Positions 8,160-17,881 of a stretch of DNA of 64,000 nucleotides are shown one piece after another (positions within the stretch are counted from its first letter, which is position 1; each line of letters opens with the position of its first letter). The DNA is taken from NCBI GenBank assembly GCA_913042265.1, contig CAJWKF010000002.1, positions 1 through 64,000 on the forward strand. Direction: 5' to 3'. Position numbers and translations under genes: made by a program. The notes under the pieces were generated by a model. The model did not search any database, had not been told where the DNA came from, and was given only the letters and a program-made list of their open reading frames with translations. Source of the stretch: an uncultured Gammaproteobacteria bacterium. Its GTDB lineage: Bacteria; Pseudomonadota; Gammaproteobacteria; Nitrosococcales; Methylophagaceae.

Positions 8160-8879
8160 ATGAAAGCTGAACAAAGAGTCATGGTCGATGGGGAAAGTTT
8201 GATTATAGCGGCAACGGAGCAATTCATCACGGCAGCTAGGTCCGCGATTGCTAAAAGAGGTGTATTTTATGTTGCTCTAGCAGGTGGCTCAACACCTAAA
8301 GGCTTGTATCAGATGTTAGCAACAATGCCGTACTCATCGAAAATAGATTGGTCTCGTGTTCATTTATTTTTTGGGGATGAACGCTGTGTACTGCCAAGTC
8401 ATAATGATAGTAATTTTAAAATGGCATCTGAAGCAATGATCGACACATTACCAATTCCAGAAACCAATGTACATCCTATGCCGACTGAGTTGAGTGATGC
8501 AAGTGAAGTGGCTAAGTGTTATGCAGAAACAATGACTAAAGTAATGAAAGCCGAGCCTTTCGATTTAGTCTTGCTGGGGTTAGGGCCTGATGGCCATATT
8601 GCTTCATTGTTCCCAGATACGCCAGCTCTGGCAGTCACTGACTCAAGGACCACAGATTTGTATGTTGAAAAATTCACCTCTTGGCGGGTGACTATCACTT
8701 ACCCTGTCATTAATGCAGCGAGGCAAGTGATTGTATTTATTGCTGGTGAGGCAAAAGCAGCAATTGTCAATGATATTATGATGGGTGCTATTGATGGCTT
8801 ACCTGTACAGCGTTTAGCTCCACAAGGTGAGTATTATTGGTACATGGATGCTGCTGCAGCTGGCCGATCCGCGCTATAA
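8160..8879 (+). CDS. pgl: 6-phosphogluconolactonase (DevB type)
   Basis: Pgl hydrolyses 6-phosphogluconolactone, the product of glucose-6-phosphate dehydrogenase. The 239-residue protein carries the DevB/SOL motifs LAGGSTPKGLYQML, VHLFFGDERCV with the nearby SNFKMA, and LGLGPDGHIASLFP, which provide the phosphate and catalytic residues. zwf lies 6 kb away on the other strand rather than adjacent, as it is in many pseudomonads. It starts 73 bp after ilvA and is followed 8 bp later by apaG, so it may be cotranscribed with its neighbours. Confidence 0.94.
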   Translation: MKAEQRVMVDGESLIIAATEQFITAARSAIAKRGVFYVALAGGSTPKGLYQMLATMPYSSKIDWSRVHLFFGDERCVLPSHNDSNFKMASEAMIDTLPIPETNVHPMPTELSDASEVAKCYAETMTKVMKAEPFDLVLLGLGPDGHIASLFPDTPALAVTDSRTTDLYVEKFTSWRVTITYPVINAARQVIVFIAGEAKAAIVNDIMMGAIDGLPVQRLAPQGEYYWYMDAAAAGRSAL

Positions 8880-8887
8880 TAATACTC

Positions 8888-9271
8888 ATGATTACTGAAA
8901 AAGATAAGAACATATCCGTGGGTGTTAAATCATCCTATCTCGAGCATGAGTCTGAACCATCCAAAGCTCGGTATTTATTTGCTTACACGATCACAATAAA
9001 AAATGTCGGAAGTGCCGCTGCTAGGCTGTTGTCCCGTTATTGGAAGATAACAGGCGGTGATGGGCGCGAACAGGAAGTAGAAGGCGATGGTGTAGTGGGT
9101 CAGCACCCTTATTTATCGCCCGCAGATGAGTTTACTTATACAAGTGCTGCGATGTTAGATACACCAGTTGGGATGATGCAGGGCCACTACATGATGGTTG
9201 ATGACCACGGTGACCGATTTGAAGTTTCAATTCCGCCTTTTACATTGGCTGTTCCAAAAACATTACATTAG
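8888..9271 (+). CDS. apaG: ApaG domain protein (Co2+/Mg2+ efflux-associated)
   Basis: ApaG proteins are small fibronectin-III-like beta proteins of unclear biochemical role, historically linked to Co2+ resistance. The track starts the ORF at 8837 inside pgl, but the ATG at 8888 gives 127 residues, the usual family length, and avoids a 43-bp overlap. Family features are ARYLFAYTITIKNVG, the AARLLSRYWKI strand, and the conserved GVVGQHPYLSPADEFTYTS segment, ending PPFTLAVP. apaG usually sits beside ksgA or apaH; here it follows pgl. Confidence 0.93.
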   Translation: MITEKDKNISVGVKSSYLEHESEPSKARYLFAYTITIKNVGSAAARLLSRYWKITGGDGREQEVEGDGVVGQHPYLSPADEFTYTSAAMLDTPVGMMQGHYMMVDDHGDRFEVSIPPFTLAVPKTLH

Positions 9272-9427
9272 TACAAGAGCTTTCTTCAGGCATTTTCCTT
9301 CCATTGATATTTTCTTATGGTTATTACAATAGATGCAGTTAGTGTATTTATTCAAAAATTTAGGACTAGTCCAGTAGATATGAAAACAAGGCAACTTTAG
9401 CTGAGCGACGACAGAGGTGAAAAGAAA

Positions 9428-10312
9428 TTGAATAAGAATAATGAACCTTCTTTTAAAGGTGAACGGGTTTCTTTGTGGGACAAACTTGTTACACTGCCGC
9501 AATATCTTATTCCACAACATGTGTTTTCATTAGCGATGTATTGGATCACTCGCTGTGAAGTTGTATGGTTTAAAAACCTAATAATTAGTACAATTATCAA
9601 GCAATACAGGGTCAATATGGCTGAAGCAGCCGAGATGAATTTGGATTATTATTCGTCTTTCAATGCTTTTTTCACGCGATTATTACGAAATGACGCACGG
9701 GCTATCTCAGAGAGTGACATAGTATCACCTGTTGACGGTGTAGTAAGTCAGGTGGGGCCAGTGATATCCGGACAAATTGTCCAAGCAAAAGGTCAGGAAT
9801 ACAGTATATTGGCATTATTAGGTGGTGATGATGCGTTAACGTCGGAGTTTGCCGATGGTCAATTTGCTACAATTTATTTATCTCCAAAAGATTACCATCG
9901 TATTCACATGCCGGTCACAGGAACACTAAGAAAAATGCGCTATATTCCAGGCAAGTTATTCTCAGTTAGTCCGAGGACAGCAAGGGTTGTGCCAGATTTA
10001 TTCGCACGAAATGAACGCGTCGCAATAACATTTGATACAGATTTTGGCCCAATCGTAATGGTGTTGGTCGGTGCTATTTTTGTCGGAAGTATGGAAACTA
10101 TATGGGCGGGTCAAATCACTCCTAGTTACGGAAAAGTGATACAGCAGTGGACTTATAATGGTGAACAAGCTATCACGATAGAGAAGGGTCAGGAGATGGG
10201 GCGTTTTAATATGGGGTCTACAGTGGTAATGCTGGTCAGTAAAGATGCAGCTCTATTCAATGACAAAGTTGAGGCTGAAGCCACGATCCAGCTAGGAAAT
10301 GCAATGAGTTAA
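9428..10312 (+). CDS. psd: Phosphatidylserine decarboxylase proenzyme
   Basis: Psd converts phosphatidylserine to phosphatidylethanolamine in the inner membrane after self-cleavage to a pyruvoyl enzyme. The 294-residue protein has SPVDGV (Asp of the self-cleavage triad), PKDYHRIHMP (His) and, near the C terminus, the cleavage site FNMGSTVVML. Most bacterial enzymes have LGST, so Met replaces the residue before Gly, but the Ser that becomes pyruvoyl is intact. The start is a TTG at 9428: GAGGTGA stands 8 nt upstream and no in-frame ATG occurs before conserved sequence begins. Confidence 0.94.
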   Translation: MNKNNEPSFKGERVSLWDKLVTLPQYLIPQHVFSLAMYWITRCEVVWFKNLIISTIIKQYRVNMAEAAEMNLDYYSSFNAFFTRLLRNDARAISESDIVSPVDGVVSQVGPVISGQIVQAKGQEYSILALLGGDDALTSEFADGQFATIYLSPKDYHRIHMPVTGTLRKMRYIPGKLFSVSPRTARVVPDLFARNERVAITFDTDFGPIVMVLVGAIFVGSMETIWAGQITPSYGKVIQQWTYNGEQAITIEKGQEMGRFNMGSTVVMLVSKDAALFNDKVEAEATIQLGNAMS

Positions 10313-10448
10313 GTGTTCTCACTCATGTTAAGGCATGGGAGTGTAAAGTCTTATGAGATCTTTGCAAGTAATAGAATAGTTTTGATGTTTTTAATAAATA
10401 TATTTTTGTAGACCTTCCCGTGTTGCGTATTAAATGTCTAATATAGTT

Positions 10449-10460
10449 ACTATCGATAGT
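10449..10460. repeat. 12-bp perfect palindrome in the psd-RND gene gap
   Basis: ACTATCGATAGT equals its own reverse complement. It lies 112 bp upstream of the RND pump start in a 260-bp gap that otherwise holds no gene. A weak bulged hairpin at about 10318-10343, just after psd, has no T-run. The palindrome could be an operator for the pump cassette, but a 12-bp palindrome can also arise by chance. Confidence 0.25.
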
Positions 10461-10572
10461 GTTATTTTTCAGCTAGTAGTAGAAGAAAATTATGTCTCTC
10501 CCGTATACGTTATCTCTAACACACTTCATACCGACATCTTGATTTAGGCAATACTTTATTTAGGAAACAAGC

Positions 10573-12870
10573 ATGAAGGAACCTTTTATCCAGCGATATA
10601 TCAGTTTTGTTATTACGCATCCATGGCGAATTTTTATCATGACTTTATTAGTGGTGATGAGTGCGGGGAGTGGTGGTCGCTTTATTGAGTTCACTAATGA
10701 TTACAGAGTGTTTTTCAGTGAAGAGAACCCTGAGCTGCAAGCTTTTGAAGAGATGCAGAACATTTATACTAAAACAGATAATGTCTTATTCGTTATAGCG
10801 CCAGAAGATAACAATGTTTTTAATTCCAGCACTCTAAATATGATTGCGGAATTAACAGAATTATCCTGGCAAATTCCTTACTCTACTCGTGTCGATTCGA
10901 TTACTAACTTCCAACATACTGTAGCAAAAGAGGATGATCTGTTAGTCGGAGATCTAGTTGATAGAAGAGCTACTTTGTCATTAAATGATATTTCTTATGT
11001 ACGTGAAGTTGCCTTAAATGAACCATTATTAGTTAATCGTTTGGTATCTGCATCTGGGCATGTAACAGGTGTGAATGTGACTATTCAGCTCCCCGGTATG
11101 TCATTAACTGAAGTCCCAGAAGTGGCTCAGTTTGCACGAGAGTTAAAGAGGACATTAGAGGCTAATTATCCTAATCATAAAATTTACATCACGGGTCTAG
11201 CGATGATGAATAATGCTTTTGGTGAGTCCTCTCAAAATGATATGACTTCTTTGGTTCCGATGATGTTTTTAACAATTATTGTCGTGCTGGGTATTCTGTT
11301 GCGTTCTTTTTCGGCAACTATTTCTTCAATAGTGATGATTTTCTTCACGATTATTTTTGCAATGGGATTGATGGGCTGGTTAGGCTGGAAATTAACACCA
11401 GCATCGGCATCGGCACCGACGATAATTATGACGATGGCTGTCGCCGATACGGTGCATTTATTAGTAACCTTCTTACATAACCTTCGTAAGGGCATGAACA
11501 AAGCCGATGCTATAGCGGATAGTTTACGTATCAACATACAGCCTATTTTTATAACAAGTGTCACGACTGCGATTGGTTTTTTAAGTATGAATTTTAGTGA
11601 TGTCCCACCTTTTCATGATTTGGGCAACGTGGTGGCAATAGGAGTGTTATTTGCATTTGTTCTTTCTGTGACTACTTTACCTGCGATGGTTATATTGATG
11701 CCAATGCGTATCAAGGTAAGAGAAGAACAAAAAAATGGTGTAATGAATTCTGTTGCCAATATTGTAATTGAACATCGTAAATTTCTTTTGCTTGTAATGG
11801 GATTAATAGCCATAGCTCTAATTGCTTTTTTACCTCAAAATAAACTAGATGATGGTTTTGTCGAATACTTTGACGAATCTGTTGATTTTCGGCAAGCGAC
11901 AGATTTTTCCAGTCAAAACTTGTCAGGAATTTATACTATTCAGTACTCATTAGATCAAGGTGGGAGTGGTGGTGTCAGCGAGCCAAAGTTCTTAGAAAAT
12001 GTTGAAATATTTTCCGAGTGGTTACGAGCGCAAGATGAAGTAATGCACGTGCAGACTATTACAGATACATTCAAACGATTGAATAAGAATATGCATGCTG
12101 ATGACCCTGATTTTTATCGTTTACCGGCCTCCAGAGAGCTGGCAGCGCAATATTTATTATTATATGAATTATCATTGCCTTATGGTTTAGACTTGAATGA
12201 TCAAATTGGTATTGATAAGTCACAAACACGTTTAATTATTACGCTTGAAAATCTATACACAGAAGAGATGTTAGGCCTAGAAAAGCGGATGTCAGACTGG
12301 CTGGATAGCAATATTGAGGATGTTAGTTATACTGTTGCGAGTCCGAGCTTGATGTTTGCACATATAGGTAAACGCAATGTAAACAGCATGTTGGCTGGGA
12401 CAACGCTGGCTTTAATTGTTATTTCATTTATCCTAATATTAGCTTTACGTTCAAGACGTATTGGTTTGATTAGTTTGGCACCGAATCTAATTCCTGCTGG
12501 AATGGCATTTGGCTTATGGGGACTAATGGTTGGGCAGGTTGGTTTGTCATTATCAGTTGTTGCAGGTATGACGTTAGGTATTGTAGTCGATGACACAGTC
12601 CATTTCTTAAGTAAGTATCTTCGAGCACGTCGTGAAAAAGGCATGGACGAAAAAGAGGCCGTACGCTATGCATTTAACACAGTTGGTGTTGCTCTATGGG
12701 TTACATCGCTAGTCCTAGTGATGGGTTTTTTGGTGTTAAGTCAGTCTCATTTCTCTCTTAACTCTGATATGGGTGCTATGGCTGCTATAACAATTGCTAT
12801 TGCTTTAATAATGGACTTTTTGTTTTTACCACCATTATTGATGAGATTAGAGGAAAAGCTAAATGTATAA
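10573..12870 (+). CDS. RND-superfamily (MMPL-type) exporter
   Basis: This 765-residue inner-membrane pump is built as two similar halves. Each half has a leading helix, a large periplasmic loop and a five-helix bundle. The first bundle has PTIIMTMAVADTVHLLV and the second GMTLGIVVDDTVHFLSKY; the acidic residues in these helices are typical of proton-coupled MMPL/RND pumps. At about 765 residues it is shorter than AcrB-type drug pumps (about 1040) and belongs with the lipid-type exporters. The ATG has AGGAAA upstream. It overlaps the next gene, a LolA-like protein, by 8 bp, so a lipidic or lipoprotein-like cargo is inferred. The actual substrate is not known. Confidence 0.88.
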   Translation: MKEPFIQRYISFVITHPWRIFIMTLLVVMSAGSGGRFIEFTNDYRVFFSEENPELQAFEEMQNIYTKTDNVLFVIAPEDNNVFNSSTLNMIAELTELSWQIPYSTRVDSITNFQHTVAKEDDLLVGDLVDRRATLSLNDISYVREVALNEPLLVNRLVSASGHVTGVNVTIQLPGMSLTEVPEVAQFARELKRTLEANYPNHKIYITGLAMMNNAFGESSQNDMTSLVPMMFLTIIVVLGILLRSFSATISSIVMIFFTIIFAMGLMGWLGWKLTPASASAPTIIMTMAVADTVHLLVTFLHNLRKGMNKADAIADSLRINIQPIFITSVTTAIGFLSMNFSDVPPFHDLGNVVAIGVLFAFVLSVTTLPAMVILMPMRIKVREEQKNGVMNSVANIVIEHRKFLLLVMGLIAIALIAFLPQNKLDDGFVEYFDESVDFRQATDFSSQNLSGIYTIQYSLDQGGSGGVSEPKFLENVEIFSEWLRAQDEVMHVQTITDTFKRLNKNMHADDPDFYRLPASRELAAQYLLLYELSLPYGLDLNDQIGIDKSQTRLIITLENLYTEEMLGLEKRMSDWLDSNIEDVSYTVASPSLMFAHIGKRNVNSMLAGTTLALIVISFILILALRSRRIGLISLAPNLIPAGMAFGLWGLMVGQVGLSLSVVAGMTLGIVVDDTVHFLSKYLRARREKGMDEKEAVRYAFNTVGVALWVTSLVLVMGFLVLSQSHFSLNSDMGAMAAITIAIALIMDFLFLPPLLMRLEEKLNV

Positions 12871-13639
12871 ATTTTTTATAATACTGATGTTGACGGTCAC
12901 ATCACTAGCCGCTGCTCAAACTCCAGAAGAAAAAGGTTATGCGATTGCCTTAGAAACGGACAACCGGGATAAGGGTTGGGAAGATAGTTCTGCTGCAATG
13001 AAGATGGTGTTGAGAAATCGACATGGACAGGAGAGCATACGTCAAATTCGCGTGGTTAATTTAGAAATGGAAAGTGATGGGGACAAGGGCCTTACTGTTT
13101 TTGATGAACCACGTGATATTAAGGGCACAGCTTTTTTGAGTTATTCACACGCTCTAGTGCCTGATGAACAGTGGATTTATTTACCGGCATTAAAAAGAGT
13201 GAAACGTATTTCATCTAGTAATAAATCTGGACCATTTATGGGTAGTGAATTTGCCTATGAAGATATTAGTTCGTTTGAGATCCCTAAGTATGATTATTTA
13301 TATTTAAGAGATGAAGTGTTTGAAGGTAATAATTGCTATGTACTCGAGCTACGTCCACAGTACCAATATTCTGGATATACCAAAAGCCATGTTTGGATAG
13401 ATAAGAAGGAATACCGTAACCAAAAAGTAGAGTATTACGACCGTAAAAATAGTTTATTAAAAGTCCAGCGTTTTACTGATTACCAACTGTATTTAGGTCA
13501 GTACTGGCGGGCACATACTATGACAATGGACAACAAACAAAATGGAAAGTCGACGACGTTATACTGGACCGATTTTAAGTTTAAAACTGGATTAACTAGT
13601 GCCGATTTCAAGAAGAATGACCTTAAACGTCAGCGTTAA
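12863..13639 (+). CDS. LolA-like outer-membrane lipoprotein-sorting family protein
   Basis: This 258-residue protein has a Sec signal peptide (KFFIILMLTVTSLAAAQ) and is predicted to be periplasmic. The mature part fits the COG2834 group, half-barrel proteins related to LolA: KGTAFLSYSH, then IYLPALKRVKRI, SGPFMGSEFAYEDIS, and strand-rich YVLELRPQ and KSHVWIDK. A second LolA-like protein in this window (30291) shares the KGT, YLP and MGS...D elements. GAGGAAAAG precedes its ATG inside the pump gene, and its 3' end overlaps the barrel gene. It probably carries a hydrophobic cargo between pump and barrel. It is not lolA itself. Confidence 0.85.
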   Translation: MYKFFIILMLTVTSLAAAQTPEEKGYAIALETDNRDKGWEDSSAAMKMVLRNRHGQESIRQIRVVNLEMESDGDKGLTVFDEPRDIKGTAFLSYSHALVPDEQWIYLPALKRVKRISSSNKSGPFMGSEFAYEDISSFEIPKYDYLYLRDEVFEGNNCYVLELRPQYQYSGYTKSHVWIDKKEYRNQKVEYYDRKNSLLKVQRFTDYQLYLGQYWRAHTMTMDNKQNGKSTTLYWTDFKFKTGLTSADFKKNDLKRQR

Positions 13640-14810
13640 AACCTTAGGTTGTTTAGGGCTGTTATATTGGCCTTTTAGTCATGCTCAAGCATACGAGTTG
13701 ACTGGGTATATATCTGGGGAACATCGGTACTCATTGAGTAATTCGCTCTTTTCTGAACCTGAACAACACGCATCCTCCGTGGCTTTTTCTCCAGAATTTT
13801 ACACGGAGTGGGATGAGGGTAGACAGAGTCTAATTATTTCGCCTTTCTTTCGTGTTGATACTCAAGATGTTGAGCGGACCCATTTGGACTTTAGGGAATT
13901 ACATTGGTTGTTAGTTCAAGATAGCTGGGAATTAAGAGTAGGTATTAGCAAAGTGTTTTGGGGTGTAACGGAATCTCAGCATTTAGTAGATGTGATCAAT
14001 CAGACAGATTTGGTTGAAAATAATGATACTGAAGATAAATTAGGTCAGCCCATGATTAACCTCAGCCTCTTTCAAAGCTGGGGTACTGTAGATTTATTTA
14101 TGATGCCATATTTCCGCGAGCGAACATATGTAGGGCTGAATGGGCGGCTTCGCTCGGCACTTGTAGTGGAAGAAAATTCAGCCAAATATGAATCAGGAGC
14201 GGGTCAGCGGCATCTTGATATTGCGGTCCGCTGGTCTCATAGTATAGGTGAATGGGATATAGGTTTATCGCATTTCTACGGCATTAATCGTGAACCATTG
14301 ATATTATTGAATAGCTCTCGTACAGCTTTAATTCCTTTTTATGAGACGATGAAGCAATCAGGATTAGATGTTCAATATACCTTTGAGTCTTGGCTATGGA
14401 AGCTGGAGACAATTCGTCGCGATACAAAATCTGATACTTTTACCGCGTTTACTGGGGGTGTGGAATACACATTTTACAATACCTTTGATAGTAATCTCGA
14501 TGTTGGTGTATTGGCCGAGTATTTGTTTGATGACAGAAATAGTGAGAGTTTAGCTTCTTTTGAAAATGATGGATTATTTGGCACACGGTTTACTTGGAAT
14601 GATGAGCAATCAAGTGAATTACTCTTTGGGTTAATTCATGACTTTTCAAGTAACGATGCTGGGTGGAGTGTTGAAGCCAGTCGTCGTATTGGCAATCGCT
14701 GGAAAGTATCGCTAGAAGCTAGATTTTATAATATTAAAGATAAAAATAGCGTGTTGTTCCCCCTGCGTAAAGATGACTATATACAGTTAGAGTTTATGCG
14801 ATACTTTTGA
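13617..14810 (+). CDS. Predicted outer-membrane beta-barrel protein of the RND cassette
   Basis: The protein has about 397 residues with a signal peptide ending SHAQA. Alternating amphipathic strands rich in Trp and Tyr follow, and a terminal aromatic residue (FMRYF) is typical of outer-membrane barrels. The track begins at a GTG (13599), but the ATG at 13617 gives a cleaner signal peptide. Either start lies within the LolA-like gene, overlapping it by 23 bp or more, so translation is probably coupled. I do not recognise a named family; RELHWLLVQDSWELRVGISK is its most distinctive stretch. Its place as the last gene in a pump/carrier/barrel set suggests the outer-membrane step of the same route. 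Confidence 0.75.
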   Translation: MTLNVSVKTLGCLGLLYWPFSHAQAYELTGYISGEHRYSLSNSLFSEPEQHASSVAFSPEFYTEWDEGRQSLIISPFFRVDTQDVERTHLDFRELHWLLVQDSWELRVGISKVFWGVTESQHLVDVINQTDLVENNDTEDKLGQPMINLSLFQSWGTVDLFMMPYFRERTYVGLNGRLRSALVVEENSAKYESGAGQRHLDIAVRWSHSIGEWDIGLSHFYGINREPLILLNSSRTALIPFYETMKQSGLDVQYTFESWLWKLETIRRDTKSDTFTAFTGGVEYTFYNTFDSNLDVGVLAEYLFDDRNSESLASFENDGLFGTRFTWNDEQSSELLFGLIHDFSSNDAGWSVEASRRIGNRWKVSLEARFYNIKDKNSVLFPLRKDDYIQLEFMRYF

Positions 14811-14860
14811 GTGATAAAACGAGTTTATTTAAACAGGCTTCATTATTTACTTTTCAGCAT

Positions 14861-16330
14861 TCACACATTGTTACGCCATTGATGACATGGATCATCAAAG
14901 ATACGATTAACTTCTTCTGGGCCCCATGTACCGGCTTTATAAGTATGAATGAAATCTTGCTCTTTTGACCATTTGTTAATGATGGGATCAACCGTTTTCC
15001 ATGCTAGGCTCACTTCATCAGCACGTAAGAATAAAGAACGATCACCAATGATTGCATCAAGGATTAAAGCTTCATAAGCATCAAGCTTGTGTTTACTATC
15101 TTCTGTTTCAATTGTTTCTAGACCAACAGTATGTGCCGACAATTCAAGTCCTGGTTCTTTGGCTTGTAGCTCAATACGAATAGTATTGTCTGGTTGTAAT
15201 CCCATCAGTATCCAGTTCGCATGACTGCCACCGATATCTGTATTTTTGAATAATTCTTGCGGTGGCTTTTTAAAGCGTATGGCAATTGTTGCACGTGAAT
15301 CGGGCATACATTTACCTGTCCGTAAGTAGAAAGGTACATCTTTCCAACGTGGGTTATCAATGTAGACTTTCATGGCAGCGTAAGTTTCAGTGACACTATT
15401 TTCTGGCGCGTCATCTTCTTCTAAGTAGCCTTTCATATGCTGGCCACCTACTATACCGGAAGCATATTGGCCTCTGAAGGCGTGGCTGTCGACCATACTC
15501 TCTGTGATAGGCCTAATAGCTTTAAGAACCTTTACTTTTTCATCGCGTAATGACTCATCATTAAGATCATCCGGAGCTTCCATTGCGACCAAAGTCATTA
15601 CTTGTAATAAATGACTTTGAATCATGTCACGTAAAGCGCCAGAGCCATCGTAATAACCAGCGCGCCCACCCACTCCTTGTTGTTCTGCATGTGTTATCTG
15701 GATGTGGTCGATATAATTACGGTTCCATAAAGGTTCTAGTAATAAGTTAGCGAAGCGGAAAACAAAAATGTTTTGTACAGTACCTTTACCTAAATAATGA
15801 TCGATACGATATGTTTGTTTTTCCGTGAAATTTTGAGCAATAGTTTGTTCTAGTTTTGCAGCACTTTTTTGATCATAACCGAATGGCTTTTCAACAACTA
15901 AGTGTCGCCAACCATCATCTTCTTTATTTAAACTTACAGCTGCTAATTGGTCACCGACCACACCAAATAAAGAGGGGCTAATAGAAAGATAGAACACGAT
16001 ATTATGTGAATAATCTCGATTAGGATCCTTTAGCTGAGCGCTGAGTTCCTGATAAGAACTACTTTCAGTCAAGTCGCATTTGAAGTAGTCAACTTTACTT
16101 AAAAAGCACTTTAGAGAATCATCATCAAGACCATTACGTGCTTTAAGTGATACGTATTCGGTGACTTTTTCATGCCATTGAGAGAGAGTAGTTTCTTGCC
16201 TGCCCATACAGATAATACGGGTGTCATCAGTGAGACGGTTTTCGATATTTAAGTGATAAAGTGCAGGGAGTAGTTTCTTTTTTGCCAAATCGCCGGTGGC
16301 ACCAAAGATGATAATTGTACAAGGCTGCAT
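14861..16330 (-). CDS. zwf: Glucose-6-phosphate 1-dehydrogenase
   Basis: Zwf oxidises glucose 6-phosphate to the lactone with NAD(P)+, feeding Pgl and the pentose phosphate pathway. At 489 residues it matches the E. coli enzyme. The dinucleotide site is [19 protein letters not shown], and VVEKPFGYD and [13 protein letters not shown] follow. The active-site Asp, His and Lys (D177, H178, K182) are present, but the next residue is Gly (codon GGT at 15784-15782) where the family signature DHYLGK-[EQK] expects a charged or amide residue. The gene is convergent with the barrel gene. No edd or eda is adjacent. Confidence 0.95.
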   Translation of the reverse strand: MQPCTIIIFGATGDLAKKKLLPALYHLNIENRLTDDTRIICMGRQETTLSQWHEKVTEYVSLKARNGLDDDSLKCFLSKVDYFKCDLTESSSYQELSAQLKDPNRDYSHNIVFYLSISPSLFGVVGDQLAAVSLNKEDDGWRHLVVEKPFGYDQKSAAKLEQTIAQNFTEKQTYRIDHYLGKGTVQNIFVFRFANLLLEPLWNRNYIDHIQITHAEQQGVGGRAGYYDGSGALRDMIQSHLLQVMTLVAMEAPDDLNDESLRDEKVKVLKAIRPITESMVDSHAFRGQYASGIVGGQHMKGYLEEDDAPENSVTETYAAMKVYIDNPRWKDVPFYLRTGKCMPDSRATIAIRFKKPPQELFKNTDIGGSHANWILMGLQPDNTIRIELQAKEPGLELSAHTVGLETIETEDSKHKLDAYEALILDAIIGDRSLFLRADEVSLAWKTVDPIINKWSKEQDFIHTYKAGTWGPEEVNRIFDDPCHQWRNNV

Positions 16331-16554
16331 ATTTTCTCCTGTTGCAAGCTGGGACTGTGTTTGTGACTATTTATAATGATTGGATTGTACATATATTTGG
16401 GAGCAAAAGCTGTGAAATATTCTATTTTAGGGCAGCGAAGTTTAATCGGCTTTAAAAAAAAGAACAAGCATAAGTGAGGGTAGGTTTAATTCTAGACACA
16501 AATAGGAAAGAAAAATTAAAGAGTAGTTGCAATAATCAAACTAAAAAAGATGAC

Positions 16555-17787
16555 TTAATCACTCTTGACCACATCAGTTATTCCACGATCTATTTTAGCA
16601 ACATAGCGTTTTTTACCAGCATTTTTATGCTTTTTAGCCTCTTTTTTAGCTGATTTCGGCTCCAAGCCTTTAAATTTACCAATTGGTAATTTTCCTTCTA
16701 GATGGTATTCAATACGTTCTAGGTTTTTTAGATCATGGTGCTCAACTAAATTGATGGCATTGCCAATTTTTTGAGCACGCCCAGTACGCCCTATTCGATG
16801 TATGTATACGTCACCTCGGAAAGGTAGATCATAGTTTATTACGTGACTTATATTACTTAAGTCTAATCCACGCGCTGCGACATCAGTAGCTACCATTACT
16901 TTAATCTGGCCAATACGAAATTTACGTGTTTTATCACGACGAATAGCCTGATTGAAATCTCCATGCATGACCTGAGCAGAAATATTGCGTGATTGAATCC
17001 ATTCGGCAACGTCTTCGGCTTGCTCTTTTTTATTACAGAATACGAGAGCACTTTGACAGGATATATCGTTGAGTATATGCAGCAAAAGTGCCTGCTTATG
17101 AGTTTTATTATCAGCAAAATAAACTGTTTGTGAGACTTGGGCTGACTTTTGATTAGCAGCGTCCACTTGAATAACTTCCGCATCAGATAACAGTTCTTCT
17201 GCAAAGATATCTATACCACTTCCAGATAAGGTGGCAGAAAACAAGCAAGCCTGAAAACCATTAGCAATAGTTGATAATATAGACAAAACGTCTGGACCTA
17301 AGCCCATGTCCAGCATACGGTCAGCTTCATCTATGACTACAATATCAATATCTGATAAGTCTACTATTTCATCAGAGACTAAATTTAATAAACGACCTGG
17401 AGTTGCAATGATGATGTCACATTTTTGAGATAAAAATTCAGTTTGTTTTGCTGGAGAAAACCCGCCTGTAATAATAGCTGTTTCAATATTTATATTTTTT
17501 GCTAGTTGCTTTACGACATGTTGGATCTGAAATGCTAACTCACGCGTCGGAGCCATCATCAAAATTTTAGGTTGCTGGGATCTATTTGGCTCATCAATTA
17601 GTTGCTGCAAGAGAGGCAATACAAAGGCAGCTGTTTTACCTGTCCCTGTTGCCGCTCCAGCCAATATATCCTTACCCTCTAAGATGACGGGAATTGCAGC
17701 TTCTTGAATAGCTGTTGGTGTCTTAAAGTCGAGCTTTTTTAAGGCTTGCAGTAATCGGTCATCTAGGAAAAAATCATCAAAGGTCAT
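16555..17787 (-). CDS. srmB: DEAD-box ATP-dependent RNA helicase, SrmB-like
   Basis: This 410-residue helicase has the full set of motifs: ATGTGKTAAF (I), PTRELAFQ (Ia), TPGRL (Ib), VIDEADRML (II), FSATL (III), VATDVAARGLDL (V) and HRIGRTGRA (VI). The C terminus is basic and Lys-rich. The wording TAIQEAAIP, AIITGGFSP, LFSATLSG and FAEELL follows E. coli SrmB, which helps assemble the 50S subunit. RhlE-like family members cannot be excluded from sequence alone. It stands alone, 224 bp from zwf and 94 bp from the DMT permease gene. Confidence 0.85.
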   Translation of the reverse strand: MTFDDFFLDDRLLQALKKLDFKTPTAIQEAAIPVILEGKDILAGAATGTGKTAAFVLPLLQQLIDEPNRSQQPKILMMAPTRELAFQIQHVVKQLAKNINIETAIITGGFSPAKQTEFLSQKCDIIIATPGRLLNLVSDEIVDLSDIDIVVIDEADRMLDMGLGPDVLSILSTIANGFQACLFSATLSGSGIDIFAEELLSDAEVIQVDAANQKSAQVSQTVYFADNKTHKQALLLHILNDISCQSALVFCNKKEQAEDVAEWIQSRNISAQVMHGDFNQAIRRDKTRKFRIGQIKVMVATDVAARGLDLSNISHVINYDLPFRGDVYIHRIGRTGRAQKIGNAINLVEHHDLKNLERIEYHLEGKLPIGKFKGLEPKSAKKEAKKHKNAGKKRYVAKIDRGITDVVKSD

Positions 17788-17881
17788 GTATTTATGGAGG
17801 CATTTGGTTAATTAGAAATGCAGTTATCATAGCAGCCGTGATACTAAAAATGTTGCTCTAAAGGTTCTAGACAAATCATTT

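Noticed and set aside
8837-8887. N-terminal extension of apaG overlapping pgl
   Set aside because: The ATG at 8888 gives the family length and the extra Cys-rich residues are pgl read in another frame.
9263-9615. Minus-strand ORFs (85 and 72 codons) over the apaG-psd gap
   Set aside because: They run antisense into psd, have no family features and conflict with the well-supported psd start.
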